A DNA stretch of 43,703 nt from contig JBBRDT010000019.1 in NCBI GenBank assembly GCA_038203635.1, positions 1 to 43,703 on the forward strand, read 5' to 3'. The position numbers and the translations under genes are program-made. Under the pieces are notes generated by a model. The model saw only the letters and a list, made by a program, of their open reading frames with translations, ran no database searches and was not told where the DNA came from. The stretch is from DASRIA01 sp038203635. Its GTDB lineage: Bacteria > Actinomycetota > Thermoleophilia > Solirubrobacterales > JBBDJG01. Shown piece by piece: positions 24,258 through 32,448 of this stretch (positions within the stretch are counted from its first letter, which is position 1; every line of letters begins with the position of its first letter).

Positions 24258-26072
24258 CTACGGCACCATCACGCCCTGGACCATGAACGGGCTGTTGGGC
24301 GTGGTGGAGGCGACTCCGTCGGTGCCACCGTCGTTGAGGCGCACCTGGCCCAGCGACCAGACCGAGCGCTTGCCCTCCAGGATCGTGCCGGCACCGAGCA
24401 CCGCGTCGGCGGTCGTGTTCACCGAGCACGTGGACCCGATAGTCGTGTCGCCGGTCGGGGCGCAGGGCACCGTCACCCGGAAGGACGTGTCCTGCATCGT
24501 CGCCACCTCGGAGGGCCCGTTGTTGCGGTCGACCACGCGGATCGACGTCTCGAGCTGCAACTGGCCCGTGTAATCGGGGAAGCCGGTCGTCCTGCGGCGC
24601 ACATCCACCATGGAAACCGTGAAGCGTGCGTCGGCCTCGTCAGCCGCCGTGGCCGGGTTGCCCGTGATCGTCGATACCTTCACGGAGCCCGCCCCCTTCA
24701 GCGGGGCACCGTTGACGGAGTCGGGCGTGCCGATCGTCAGCTGGCTGGAGCTCTGCACCGGCGGGTTGCAGGCGCCGTCCGGGTTCGGCGGGTTGCCCGG
24801 GAAGTCCGGCGGGCCGTGCACGCGGTTGGGACTCGCGCATGCGTTGAACGCGGGCACCAGCGACAGCCTCATGGGACTCGCGGACTTGGCGCGTGGGTAG
24901 CCCGGCGAGACCGGGACGTACCAGGCCAGCATGATTCCCATCGCATCGATCTGTGGCTCTCCCGTGTCGTTCTGATACTCGCTGTGGAGCCGGATGGTCT
25001 GCCCGGCGCTGAACGGGAAGCCGGTGGAGGCAAACTCACCACCCGCGGGCCATGCCTCGGCTTGATGGGTTGGTAGCAGACTGCTGCTGATCCCGCATTG
25101 GGTCATCGTGTCCAGATGCCCCCGGAATCTCGTGCCGGCCCACGGCGAACCGAAAATGCCCTCCGAGCGACAGGCCGTCGCGCCCGTGAGCGTGGCCGGA
25201 GGAGGGTTGTTCGGCGGGATCGGTCCGTAGTAGTCGTTCGGGTTGCCTCCCACGATCTCGGCCGAGATCGCGATACCTCCACCCTTTTCGGGACAGTGGT
25301 TCGTACACGGAGCCGAGTTGGTGATGTCGAGATCATGCAGATGGCCGCCCATGCCGATCATGCGCCCGCTCACGCTGGAGACCCAGTTGGCGGTCGTGTC
25401 GCTGTAGCCGTTGGGGACGGTGTACTCGGAGTCGCCGCAGCCGTCGATGTCGAACCACAGCGGCTTTGCCTCCGCTCCCCCGGTCGTGCGGTATTGATAG
25501 ACGACCTCGATCATCATGCTCTTGGTGACGGCGCCCTTGTTGACGACGTGGGACACCATCCTCCATGTGCCGTTGCTGTTCTGGTATCCGAACGGTGTGG
25601 GGAGATGCACCTGACTGCGCTCGTTGCCGGCAGCGAACAGGCGCTCGCCGAGTGCGCCGCTGCCGCTGGTGCATACCGGATCGGTGCGTCCCGGGTTGAT
25701 GAGAACGAAGTGGTGCAGGCTGACGTCGCTCTCCAGGTTCGCCACGGTGCCGTCCGGGTTGTTCGCGTCGCCCATGTAGACGATGCTCGGCACGATGTCG
25801 GTAATCCAACAGCCGGTACAGGGAGCGGGAATGTCGACCCGAATCGCATTGTGAATCTGTTGACCGGCCGTAAGAACGTAGTTCTGGCTGGCGGTATAGC
25901 CGTAGCGGATCCGCTTGATGACGTGACCCGGCCGCTGTGGCATCGCGGTACGAGGGTCGCTGAAAGACCCGAGCGTCGTGACCTGGTCCGCTGCCATCGC
26001 GGGCGCGCTCCAGCTCAACACGCCGGTGACAAAACCCAGCACGCCGAGCAGAATCCCCAGCTTTCCCCTCAT
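24258..26072 (-). CDS. Secreted PHM/DBH-like type II copper monooxygenase-like protein
   Basis: The 604-residue product has a signal peptide (1-28). It shows the copper-ligand order of ascorbate-dependent monooxygenases (PHM, dopamine beta-hydroxylase). An HH pair at 120-121 (SLHHFVL) and a third His at 175 (MVSHVVNKG) would bind CuH. An HxH at 244/246 (GGHLHDL) plus Met378 or Met381 (DAMGIMLAWYVP) would bind CuM. Many Cys suggest disulfides. The C-terminal 200 residues are a separate beta-rich region. GGAGGGG precedes ATG 26072. It heads a minus-strand operon and is divergent from a CopC-CopD locus, which fits a copper enzyme. Substrate unknown. Confidence 0.72.
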   Translation of the reverse strand: MRGKLGILLGVLGFVTGVLSWSAPAMAADQVTTLGSFSDPRTAMPQRPGHVIKRIRYGYTASQNYVLTAGQQIHNAIRVDIPAPCTGCWITDIVPSIVYMGDANNPDGTVANLESDVSLHHFVLINPGRTDPVCTSGSGALGERLFAAGNERSQVHLPTPFGYQNSNGTWRMVSHVVNKGAVTKSMMIEVVYQYRTTGGAEAKPLWFDIDGCGDSEYTVPNGYSDTTANWVSSVSGRMIGMGGHLHDLDITNSAPCTNHCPEKGGGIAISAEIVGGNPNDYYGPIPPNNPPPATLTGATACRSEGIFGSPWAGTRFRGHLDTMTQCGISSSLLPTHQAEAWPAGGEFASTGFPFSAGQTIRLHSEYQNDTGEPQIDAMGIMLAWYVPVSPGYPRAKSASPMRLSLVPAFNACASPNRVHGPPDFPGNPPNPDGACNPPVQSSSQLTIGTPDSVNGAPLKGAGSVKVSTITGNPATAADEADARFTVSMVDVRRRTTGFPDYTGQLQLETSIRVVDRNNGPSEVATMQDTSFRVTVPCAPTGDTTIGSTCSVNTTADAVLGAGTILEGKRSVWSLGQVRLNDGGTDGVASTTPNSPFMVQGVMVP

Positions 26073-26108
26073 GAACGCCCCTCCAACCCCGGTCGGATGT
26101 GTTCGACG

Positions 26109-26114
26109 ATACTA
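26109..26114 (-). promoter_or_regulatory. Possible -10 box for the copper monooxygenase-like operon
   Basis: The complement reads TAGTAT, about 37 nt before the ATG, leaving a leader with a GGAGGGG ribosome site. No good -35 is seen. Confidence 0.35.
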
Positions 26115-26182
26115 GCTGAGAAGCGGGCGTCCCGTTCCTGGTGCCCTGGGAGCGTTCCGGCACCCAAAACGACCGCTCAGGC

Positions 26183-26188
26183 TACCCT
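26183..26188 (+). promoter_or_regulatory. Possible -10 box for the DHRIHxM/CopCD operon
   Basis: TACCCT lies about 85 nt upstream of the proposed start at 26274, in the 200-nt divergent intergenic region (26073-26273). That region otherwise holds no visible gene. It could contain a copper-responsive operator, but I see no clear dyad. Confidence 0.25.
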
Positions 26189-26273
26189 CTGTCGAGGCGG
26201 CCCTGCTGCAACGGGCCTGCAGACCGGGGGCAGTGGAGGGAGATCGAAGTGGAAGATCGTTCAGTTGCATGAG

Positions 26274-26999
26274 GTGACGCGACCGCGCTCGCGGCGCGGG
26301 TTTCCGGCGCTTGCCGCCGTGCTCGTCACGTTGCTCGCACCTCCTTCGGTCGCGTCCGCCGCGAACGCCGACATCGTGTCCGAGCTGCACGGGACCCGGC
26401 CGGCGGTGGCCGGGCTCGAGATCAAGGTCGCGGGCGGAGACAGGTTCCTCTCCCTGCGCAACGACACCGGCAGGCAGGTGATCGTGAAGGGCTACGAGGA
26501 CGAGCCCTACCTGCGCTTCCTCCCCACCCGGGTGGTCGAGGAGAACACCCGGTCGCCTTCCAAGTACGCAAACGAGGACCGGTACGCACTCACGCCACTT
26601 CCTCCGCAGGCCAACTCGGACGCGGCACCGAAGTGGCGCGCGATCTCCCGGAACGGCTCGTACACGTGGTTCGACCACCGCATCCACTCGATGGAGCGCG
26701 GAACCCCGCCGCAGGTCAGGGACGAGAGCGTCCGCACGAAGATCTTCGACTGGCGCGTGCCGATGACGGTCGGGAGCGCGCAGGTCGCCGCCGTCGGGAC
26801 CCTCGAGTGGGTGCCCGAGGACTCCTCGGGCACGTCGACCGGCCTGATCGTGGCGCTCGGCGCCGCGGCGATCCTGGCGCTTGCCGCCCTGGCGCTCCTG
26901 ATCACGCGGCGCCGCCGGCCGCGGCCCGCCGCGGCCGGGGCGCCGTCCGGCGAGTCCGCCGAGCCCCCGCGGCACGAGGCGGTGGACGAGGCATGGTGA
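26274..26999 (+). CDS. Membrane-anchored protein with DHRIHxM motif, copy B
   Basis: Paralogue of the 11759 gene, 241 residues. It has a signal peptide (to about residue 29) and an extracellular domain sharing VKGYEDEPYLRF, RSPSKYANEDRY, the DHRIHSM motif (134-140), PPQVRDE and RTKIFDWRVP. A C-terminal helix (LIVALGAAAILALAALALLI) and a basic, acidic-ended tail follow. The His, His, Met triad is kept while Trp137 of copy A is Ser here. The start is uncertain: GTG 26274 or TTG 26265; neither has a strong ribosome site. The stop overlaps the CopCD start. The context implies copper handling. Confidence 0.78.
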   Translation: MTRPRSRRGFPALAAVLVTLLAPPSVASAANADIVSELHGTRPAVAGLEIKVAGGDRFLSLRNDTGRQVIVKGYEDEPYLRFLPTRVVEENTRSPSKYANEDRYALTPLPPQANSDAAPKWRAISRNGSYTWFDHRIHSMERGTPPQVRDESVRTKIFDWRVPMTVGSAQVAAVGTLEWVPEDSSGTSTGLIVALGAAAILALAALALLITRRRRPRPAAAGAPSGESAEPPRHEAVDEAW

Positions 27000-28792
27000 G
27001 CCTCTGGCGCGCGCTGGTCGCGGCGGCCCTGCTGCTCGTGATTGCACCCTCGAGCGCAATGGCCCACGCGGTCCTGGAGAGCACCGAGCCGCTGTCCGGC
27101 TCGACGTCGAAGGCACCTGTGACCCAGGTCGTGTTCCGCTTCAGCGAGCCCGTCGAGGGGAACTTCGGCGCGATCCGCGTGTTCGACCGCCGCGGCGCGC
27201 GCATCGACGAGGGAGACGTGTTCCATCCCGAAGGCCGGGGCCCGGACCTCGGCGTGCACCTGAAGCGCGGCGTTCCCAAGGGCAGCTACACGGCGACGTA
27301 TCGGGTGATCTCCGCCGACAGCCACCCCGTCGCCGGGGGTCTCGTCTTCAACTACGGGAGAGCGTCGCCGACGGGAGCCTCGGTGTCGCAGCTGCTGTCC
27401 CAACAGGGGACGAGCGGCCAGGTCACCGACATCGCCTTTGGAGCGGCGAAGGCGACGCAGTACGGGTCGATCGCTGCGGCGGTCGGAGCCGTGTTCTTCC
27501 TCCTCATGATCTATCTGCGCGCGCTGGCCGCGGCCACGGGCGCGAGCGGTGCATGGCGCGACGCGTCGGAGGCGTTTGCACGCCGGCTGCGCCAGCTGCT
27601 GCTGGTGGTGGTCGCGATCGGTCTCGTGAGCGGCGCAGCCGGCATCGTGCTGCAGGGCGCGAAGGCGGCCGGCGTCTCGTTCTGGTCGGCGGCGGACAGC
27701 CAGGTCGTGAGTGACGTGCTGGACACGCGGTTCGGCACGGTCTGGGGTATCCGCATGCTCGTGTGGCTCGGGTTCGGAGCCATCCTGCTCGGCTCCCTTT
27801 CGGCAGCTCGCCGGCCGGTGCTGCGTCCGGCGTCGGTTGGCGCGACGGGCCTGGCCCAACCGCGGCTCGGGCCGCTGTGGCTCGCGCTGCTTGCGCTGCC
27901 GCTCGGCTTCCTCGTGATCTCACCGGCGCTCGCCGGGCATGCGAGCCTCGAGAAGCCGACCTGGGCCCTGATCCCCTCGGACGCGCTGCACGTGCTCGCG
28001 ATGAGCATCTGGGCAGGAGGGCTCGCCACCATTCTGTTCGTCCTTCCAGCGGCAACCCGGTGCCTGGACAGGCCCGACCGGACGCGCCTGCTGGCGGCAA
28101 CGCTGTCACGCTTCTCTCCCTGGGCGTTCGCCTGCGTGCTGGCCCTGCTCGCCACCGGGCTCCTGCAGTCGTGGTTCTTGATCGGCTTCTTCGACGAGCC
28201 GAACAGGTTGCTGGACACGCCCTTCGGAAGGGCGGCGCTGATCAAGTTCCTGCTGCTGGCCGGCCCCTTGATGGCGCTCGGCGCGTACAACCAGCGGCGC
28301 CTGGTCCCGCGCCTGAAGGAGCTCGCGGCGACGGGACAGACTCCCGGCGGCGCCGGCTTCGCGCTGCGCCGCTCGCTGCGGGCGGAGATCGTGCTGATCG
28401 TCGGTGCCCTGGCCGCGACCGCCGCGCTGACCACGTACGCACCGGCCGACTACGCGCCCGTCGGCCCGGTCTCCAAGACGGCGTCGCTCGGCCCGGCCGA
28501 CATCCAGCTGACCGTCGACCCGGCGCGGGTCGGGCCGAACGAGATGCACGTCTACCTGATCGACAAGCAGAAGGGAGCTCAGTACGACAAGGTCAAGGAG
28601 ATGAGCGTTGAGTTGGTGTTGCCTGCTGAGAAACTCGGCCCCCTGAAGGCGGACGTGCGCAAGGCGGGCCCCGGGCACTACGTCATGAACGGCGCGCTGT
28701 TCGGCGTCGCCGGGGAGTGGGTGGTGAAAATGACCGCGCGGGTGTCGGAGTTCGACGCTTACTACGCTTCGGTCAAGGTGCCCATCCAGTGA
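26993..28792 (+). CDS. CopC-CopD-YtkA fusion, copper capture and import
   Basis: This 599-residue protein joins three modules. A CopC domain (residues 25-122) starts at mature His25 with Asp109 and His111 (ADSHPVAGG), the expected Cu(II) site. A CopD domain (about 135-470) has eight or so membrane helices with GHASLEKP, DALHVLAMSIWAGGL and NQRRLVPRL motifs. A C-terminal YtkA/FixH-like domain (about 480-599) lies outside the membrane. CopC hands Cu(II) to CopD for uptake. Start ATG 26993 or GTG 26996; both overlap the stop of the DHRIHxM gene, so the two are coupled. The next gene overlaps by four bases (GTGA). Confidence 0.9.
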   Translation: MVSLWRALVAAALLLVIAPSSAMAHAVLESTEPLSGSTSKAPVTQVVFRFSEPVEGNFGAIRVFDRRGARIDEGDVFHPEGRGPDLGVHLKRGVPKGSYTATYRVISADSHPVAGGLVFNYGRASPTGASVSQLLSQQGTSGQVTDIAFGAAKATQYGSIAAAVGAVFFLLMIYLRALAAATGASGAWRDASEAFARRLRQLLLVVVAIGLVSGAAGIVLQGAKAAGVSFWSAADSQVVSDVLDTRFGTVWGIRMLVWLGFGAILLGSLSAARRPVLRPASVGATGLAQPRLGPLWLALLALPLGFLVISPALAGHASLEKPTWALIPSDALHVLAMSIWAGGLATILFVLPAATRCLDRPDRTRLLAATLSRFSPWAFACVLALLATGLLQSWFLIGFFDEPNRLLDTPFGRAALIKFLLLAGPLMALGAYNQRRLVPRLKELAATGQTPGGAGFALRRSLRAEIVLIVGALAATAALTTYAPADYAPVGPVSKTASLGPADIQLTVDPARVGPNEMHVYLIDKQKGAQYDKVKEMSVELVLPAEKLGPLKADVRKAGPGHYVMNGALFGVAGEWVVKMTARVSEFDAYYASVKVPIQ

Positions 28793-30393
28793 GAGTCAGG
28801 CTTTGCATGGCGCTGCTCGCGGTCGCAGGCCTGTTCGCGGCGGCCGGCCCTGGTGCCGCGCAGGCCCAGGACCCGGGCCGGTGGGCCGAGACGGGACACG
28901 ACCTCCTCCCGCTCGAGTACTTCCAGGGCGTGACGTCAGGTAAGCACCACAGCCTGTTTTTCGACGGGCTCTTCGTGGGCCTGTACCGCACCGATCGAGA
29001 CCTGAGCGAGCAGGCGCGCAAGCCCAACGCGATCCCCCAGGACGTATTCGCGCGCGAGCGGTACAACCACATCGGCGACATCACTTGGGACCGGCGCGAA
29101 CACGGCCGGGTGCTCCTGCCGCTCGAGTGTTACATCCCATTTCTGGGCAATCCCTGTAAGACGGGCTCGATCGGTGTCGCCGACCCGGTCACCCTCGAGT
29201 GGCGCTACTACGTGAAGCTCGACCCGGCCTTCATCGACAAGGTCATGTGGGCGGAGGTCTCGCCGAACGGCAAGCTGCTCTGGACGTCCAACGGCGCTCT
29301 CAACGGCGGCAACGACCTGCTCGCCTATGACATGAAGGAGATCAAGGCAGCGAACGCGGCACCCGGCGGTCCTCTGCTCAAGCCGGTGCGCGTGCTCCCC
29401 GGCGCCGTCCCACCGAGTGGGATCACCGGCGCCACCTTTTACAAAGGTCGCTTGTTCCTCGCGGGACAAGGCGGTGGGCCGTTCCGGGTTTGGTCCGTGG
29501 ATCTGACGGACGGTTCGCGCCGGCTCGAGATCGAGAAGCCGATCTTCGGCGAGTCCGAGGGCCTCGACATCGTGAAGGCGCGTGGCGGCACGCTGCATTG
29601 GCTGATCACGCCGGTATTCGGCTACGGCTCGACCTACGGCAACACGAGCGCCCTGGTGCACTTCAACCCCTTGAAGCAGCCGAAGGTGAGGTGCGGCGAC
29701 GTGATCACGAGGAGCGTCAGGCTCGACGCAAACGTCGTCTGCCCGGACGGCACGGCGGCAGCGGTGACAATCGCGGCCGATCACGTCAGGCTCGACCTCG
29801 CCGGCCACTCGATCGTGAACGGACGCACCGACAACGGGGACACGGTCGCGGTCACGACCGCGGGGCCGGTCGCGGACGTGGAAGTCCGCAACGGGACCAT
29901 CCGCGCGGGTGACGACACGCTCAGCGCGGAGGCGTCGCACAGCGAGTTCGAGCACCTGACCGTGGACGGTCACGCGATGGTCGTGACGGGCGACCACAAC
30001 GAGTTCGAGCGCAACGACTTCCAGAACTGCGATTCATCGGGGTTGAGCGTGCAGGGTGACGGCGCGGAGGTGGAGCGCAACCGGTTCACGGGCTGTCCGC
30101 TGTTCGTCACCGGATCGGGCTCGGTGATCGACCGCAACGACGTCACCCAGAGCGCGGATGTGGGGATCGGCGTCTTCGACCCCCGCGCGGTGGTGACCCG
30201 CAACTATGCGGCCGGCAACTCGGGCACGGGCATCGAGCTGTCCGAGCCCGGCGCCTATGTCGCCCGCAACACCGCGAACGACAACGGGGACTGGGGCATC
30301 GAGGGCGTGCCCGGCACCATCGACGGCGGCGGGAACCGCGCGAGCGGCAACGCCCAGCCGGCGCAGTGCCTGAACGTGACCTGCGGCAGCTAG
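28789..30393 (+). CDS. Secreted propeller plus right-handed beta-helix protein
   Basis: The 534-residue product has a signal peptide (1-26). An N-terminal half (about 27-300) looks like a beta-propeller or selenium-binding-like fold (AEVSPNGKLLWTSNG, LFLAGQGGGPFRVWSVDL). A C-terminal half (about 305-534) has short repeated turns (VEVRNGTIRAG, NEFERNDFQNC, AEVERNRFTGC, AVVTRNYAAGN) typical of NosD/pectate-lyase beta-helices. NosD-like helices are known in copper-enzyme maturation (nitrous oxide reductase), which makes the location after CopC-CopD interesting. The start overlaps the previous stop (GTGA). Function unknown. Confidence 0.8.
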   Translation: MRVRLCMALLAVAGLFAAAGPGAAQAQDPGRWAETGHDLLPLEYFQGVTSGKHHSLFFDGLFVGLYRTDRDLSEQARKPNAIPQDVFARERYNHIGDITWDRREHGRVLLPLECYIPFLGNPCKTGSIGVADPVTLEWRYYVKLDPAFIDKVMWAEVSPNGKLLWTSNGALNGGNDLLAYDMKEIKAANAAPGGPLLKPVRVLPGAVPPSGITGATFYKGRLFLAGQGGGPFRVWSVDLTDGSRRLEIEKPIFGESEGLDIVKARGGTLHWLITPVFGYGSTYGNTSALVHFNPLKQPKVRCGDVITRSVRLDANVVCPDGTAAAVTIAADHVRLDLAGHSIVNGRTDNGDTVAVTTAGPVADVEVRNGTIRAGDDTLSAEASHSEFEHLTVDGHAMVVTGDHNEFERNDFQNCDSSGLSVQGDGAEVERNRFTGCPLFVTGSGSVIDRNDVTQSADVGIGVFDPRAVVTRNYAAGNSGTGIELSEPGAYVARNTANDNGDWGIEGVPGTIDGGGNRASGNAQPAQCLNVTCGS

Positions 30394-30416
30394 ACGATCA
30401 AGCCGGCCGCCTGAGC

Positions 30417-30422
30417 CATACT
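30417..30422 (+). promoter_or_regulatory. -10 box for leaderless SnoaL-like gene
   Basis: CATACT lies 7 nt before ATG 30430 with no ribosome site between, matching the leaderless pattern seen elsewhere in the window. Confidence 0.4.
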
Positions 30423-30429
30423 GGGCGCG

Positions 30430-30819
30430 ATGTCTGAGGACAACGTGCAGAAGCTGCGGGAGATATACGCGGCGATCAATGCAGGCCTCGATGAGCCGCT
30501 GCTGCACCTTCTGCATCCGCAGTTCGTCTACAAATCCCGCGAGGAGCTTCCCGCCGGCGGCTCGTATCTGACCACCGACATCCTTCGTCGCCTCGCGGAG
30601 CGGAAAGAGATGTTCCGCGACGTCAGGTTCGAGGCCGAAGAGTTCATCAGCTCCGACCAGGGCGTCGTCGTGGCCGTGCGGGGAACAGGTGTGGGCCGCG
30701 TCAGCGGCACGCCGGTGGACGAGCGCATCTTCCACGTCTGGAGGATGGAGGACGCGAAGGCCCGGGAGCTGTGGTCGTACTCCGATCGAGCCAAAGCCCT
30801 CGCGGCGGTGGCGCAGTAG
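30430..30819 (+). CDS. SnoaL/NTF2-like protein
   Basis: The 129-residue product has the alpha+beta barrel pattern of the NTF2/SnoaL superfamily. A starting helix (NVQKLREIYAAINAG) leads to LHPQFVYKSREEL, a FRDVRFEAEEFISSDQGVVVAVRGTG strand set, and an ending FHVWRMEDAKARELWSYSDRAKAL. Such small proteins are often cyclases, isomerases or binding proteins; the substrate cannot be inferred. It stands alone, leaderless, and converges with the MIP18 gene 15 nt away. Confidence 0.8.
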   Translation: MSEDNVQKLREIYAAINAGLDEPLLHLLHPQFVYKSREELPAGGSYLTTDILRRLAERKEMFRDVRFEAEEFISSDQGVVVAVRGTGVGRVSGTPVDERIFHVWRMEDAKARELWSYSDRAKALAAVAQ

Positions 30820-30834
30820 GAGATCTCTGCGGAA

Positions 30835-31161
30835 CTAGTACCCGAGCGCGAACTTCGCGTCCTCGGACATCTTCTCCGGGGACCACGGCGGCGAGAAGAT
30901 CATCTTCGGGAACACCTTCTCGACACCCTCGACCTCGCTCACGTACTCCTTCATCTGCTCGGTCACCTGCGGCCCGATCGGGCACCCCGGTGACGTGAGC
31001 GTGAAGGTGATGTGGACGTCGTTGCCCTCGAGCTCGACGTCGTAGACGAGGCCCAGCGAAACGAAGTCGAGCCCGAGCTCCGGGTCGATCACGTTCTCGA
31101 GCGCCTCCCAGACGTCGTCGCGGCGGTCTGGGGTGTTCGTCTGTGTGTCTTCATCGGCCAT
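30835..31161 (-). CDS. MIP18-family (DUF59) iron-sulfur assembly factor
   Basis: The 108-residue product has the DUF59 core: VIDPELGLDFVSLGLVYDV, a TLTSPGCPIGPQV segment with the reactive Cys, and the closing FSPPWSPEKMSEDAKFALGY. Relatives (SufT, PaaD, MIP18) help place Fe-S clusters in target proteins. ATG 31161 is chosen because a near-consensus TACAAT box ends 7 nt upstream. It is divergent from fxsA with only 49 nt between the starts. No suf operon is adjacent. Confidence 0.92.
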   Translation of the reverse strand: MADEDTQTNTPDRRDDVWEALENVIDPELGLDFVSLGLVYDVELEGNDVHITFTLTSPGCPIGPQVTEQMKEYVSEVEGVEKVFPKMIFSPPWSPEKMSEDAKFALGY

Positions 31162-31168
31162 GCAGGCG

Positions 31169-31203
31169 ATTGTAGACAAGACTCGGTGGGAGCCAGATAC
31201 CCT
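31169..31203. promoter_or_regulatory. Back-to-back leaderless promoters (MIP18 gene and fxsA)
   Basis: Minus strand TACAAT (complement of 31169-31174) lies 7 nt before the MIP18 ATG. Plus strand TACCCT (31198-31203) lies 7 nt before ATG 31211. The boxes are only 23 nt apart, so the -35 region of each overlaps the other promoter; TAGACA (31173-31178) could serve as -35 for the plus promoter. Confidence 0.55.
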
Positions 31204-31210
31204 GCCGTCG

Positions 31211-31681
31211 ATGCCACTTCTGATCCTGCTCTTCATCCTCGTGCCGATCGCGGAGATCTTCGTGATCATCCAGGTCGGCCAGGCGATCGGCGCCCTGCCC
31301 ACCGTGGCGCTCCTGATCCTCGACTCGATCGTCGGCGCCTGGCTCCTGCGCTCACAGGGCCGCCGGGCCTGGGCGGCCTTCCGCGAGGCGCTCGCCGCCG
31401 GTTCCGTCCCACACCGCGAAATCCTCAACGGTGCGCTGGTGATCGTGGGTGGGGCGTTCCTTCTGACCCCTGGCTTCATCTCCGACGGGGTCGGGCTGCT
31501 GCTCCTGATCCCTCCGTCACGCGCGGCGATCGCGGCCGGCGTCACGCGCATGCTCACGCGCCGCGGTCCGTTGCGGTGGACGACCGTCGTCGTGCCGCCG
31601 GCGCGGCCTGCCCCTCCCCGCCCGTACGCCGAGCCGGTCGAGCCGGAGCCTCCGCCCGAGCTGGAGCCGCCGCGCCGGTGA
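31211..31681 (+). CDS. fxsA: FxsA family inner-membrane protein
   Basis: The 156-residue product has the FxsA layout. A first helix (LLILLFILVPIAEIFVII) with the conserved PxxE leads to VGQAIGALPTVALLILDSIVGAWLLRSQG, a helix ILNGALVIVGGAFLLTPGFISDGVGLLLLIPP and a Pro/Glu-rich tail. E. coli FxsA relieves phage T7 exclusion by F plasmid; the general role is unknown. It appears leaderless. Its stop overlaps the next gene by four bases (GTGA), starting a three-gene operon. Confidence 0.92.
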   Translation: MPLLILLFILVPIAEIFVIIQVGQAIGALPTVALLILDSIVGAWLLRSQGRRAWAAFREALAAGSVPHREILNGALVIVGGAFLLTPGFISDGVGLLLLIPPSRAAIAAGVTRMLTRRGPLRWTTVVVPPARPAPPRPYAEPVEPEPPPELEPPRR

Positions 31682-32448
31682 TCGAGCCGGAGCAGGACCC
31701 CACCCGGGTCCCGGATGCCGTCGCGATCGACCTATGGGCCCCGGACCGGCAGTTGTTCGCGGCCCTGCGAGTCGACAGCCGGCGAGGCGGCCGGCCGGCG
31801 GCACTCGTGGCTGCCGACGGCGAGGTGCTGCGCGCGGAGGGCCCGGCCGTCGAACTTGGTGAGGGAAGAGCTCGCGTGGAGACCGATCGGATGCGCCTCG
31901 AGTTCGAGCTGCGCCCCGTCACGCCGACGGCGACGGCAACAGCCGGCGGCCTGCGGCGCTCCGCGCAGCTGTGCGTGGCCGAGGGGACCTTCACGTGGGA
32001 CGGTAAGTCCACGCCGTTGCACGCCCAGGGCGTGCAGGCCCGCTCGTGGGGCGATCACGCCGGCGGGTCCCGGGGCCGCTTCGTGACCGCGGCCACCGAC
32101 GAGGGGTCGCTGCTGCACGTCGTCGCGGTGCGACCGCAGGCCGCGACGCCGCACGGCGACGAGCTCGTCGCGGGACAGATCGCGGACCAACAGGGCGACA
32201 ACGGCGCGACACCCTTCGAGGAGGTGCGGCTCTCGACCATCTACGGGCCGGACGGGCTTCCCCGCACGGCCGGCGCCGAGCTCTACCGGCCCGGCGACGA
32301 GTTTCCCTCGCGCCTCGCCGGCGAGGCAGTTTCGGGATCCGTCGTCGACCTCGGCGACACCGCGGTCGCGATCAGCTTCTTCAGATGGACGCTGGTGGGC
32401 CGCCCGGGCTGGGGCACATACGAGATCGAGCCGTCGCCTCGAACTTGA
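31678..32448 (+). CDS. Soluble protein of unknown function, weakly CrtC/DUF7065-like
   Basis: The 256-residue product has no signal peptide or helix. It is beta-rich, with GVQARSWGDHAGG reminiscent of the RxxSWG motif in the hydroxyneurosporene hydratase (CrtC/AttH) lipocalin-like group, and FTWDGKSTPLHAQ before it. That similarity is weak and from one motif. GTG 31678 overlaps the FxsA stop and its own stop overlaps the TTG of the HAD gene. A hydratase or lipid-binding role is only a guess. Confidence 0.65.
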   Translation: MIEPEQDPTRVPDAVAIDLWAPDRQLFAALRVDSRRGGRPAALVAADGEVLRAEGPAVELGEGRARVETDRMRLEFELRPVTPTATATAGGLRRSAQLCVAEGTFTWDGKSTPLHAQGVQARSWGDHAGGSRGRFVTAATDEGSLLHVVAVRPQAATPHGDELVAGQIADQQGDNGATPFEEVRLSTIYGPDGLPRTAGAELYRPGDEFPSRLAGEAVSGSVVDLGDTAVAISFFRWTLVGRPGWGTYEIEPSPRT

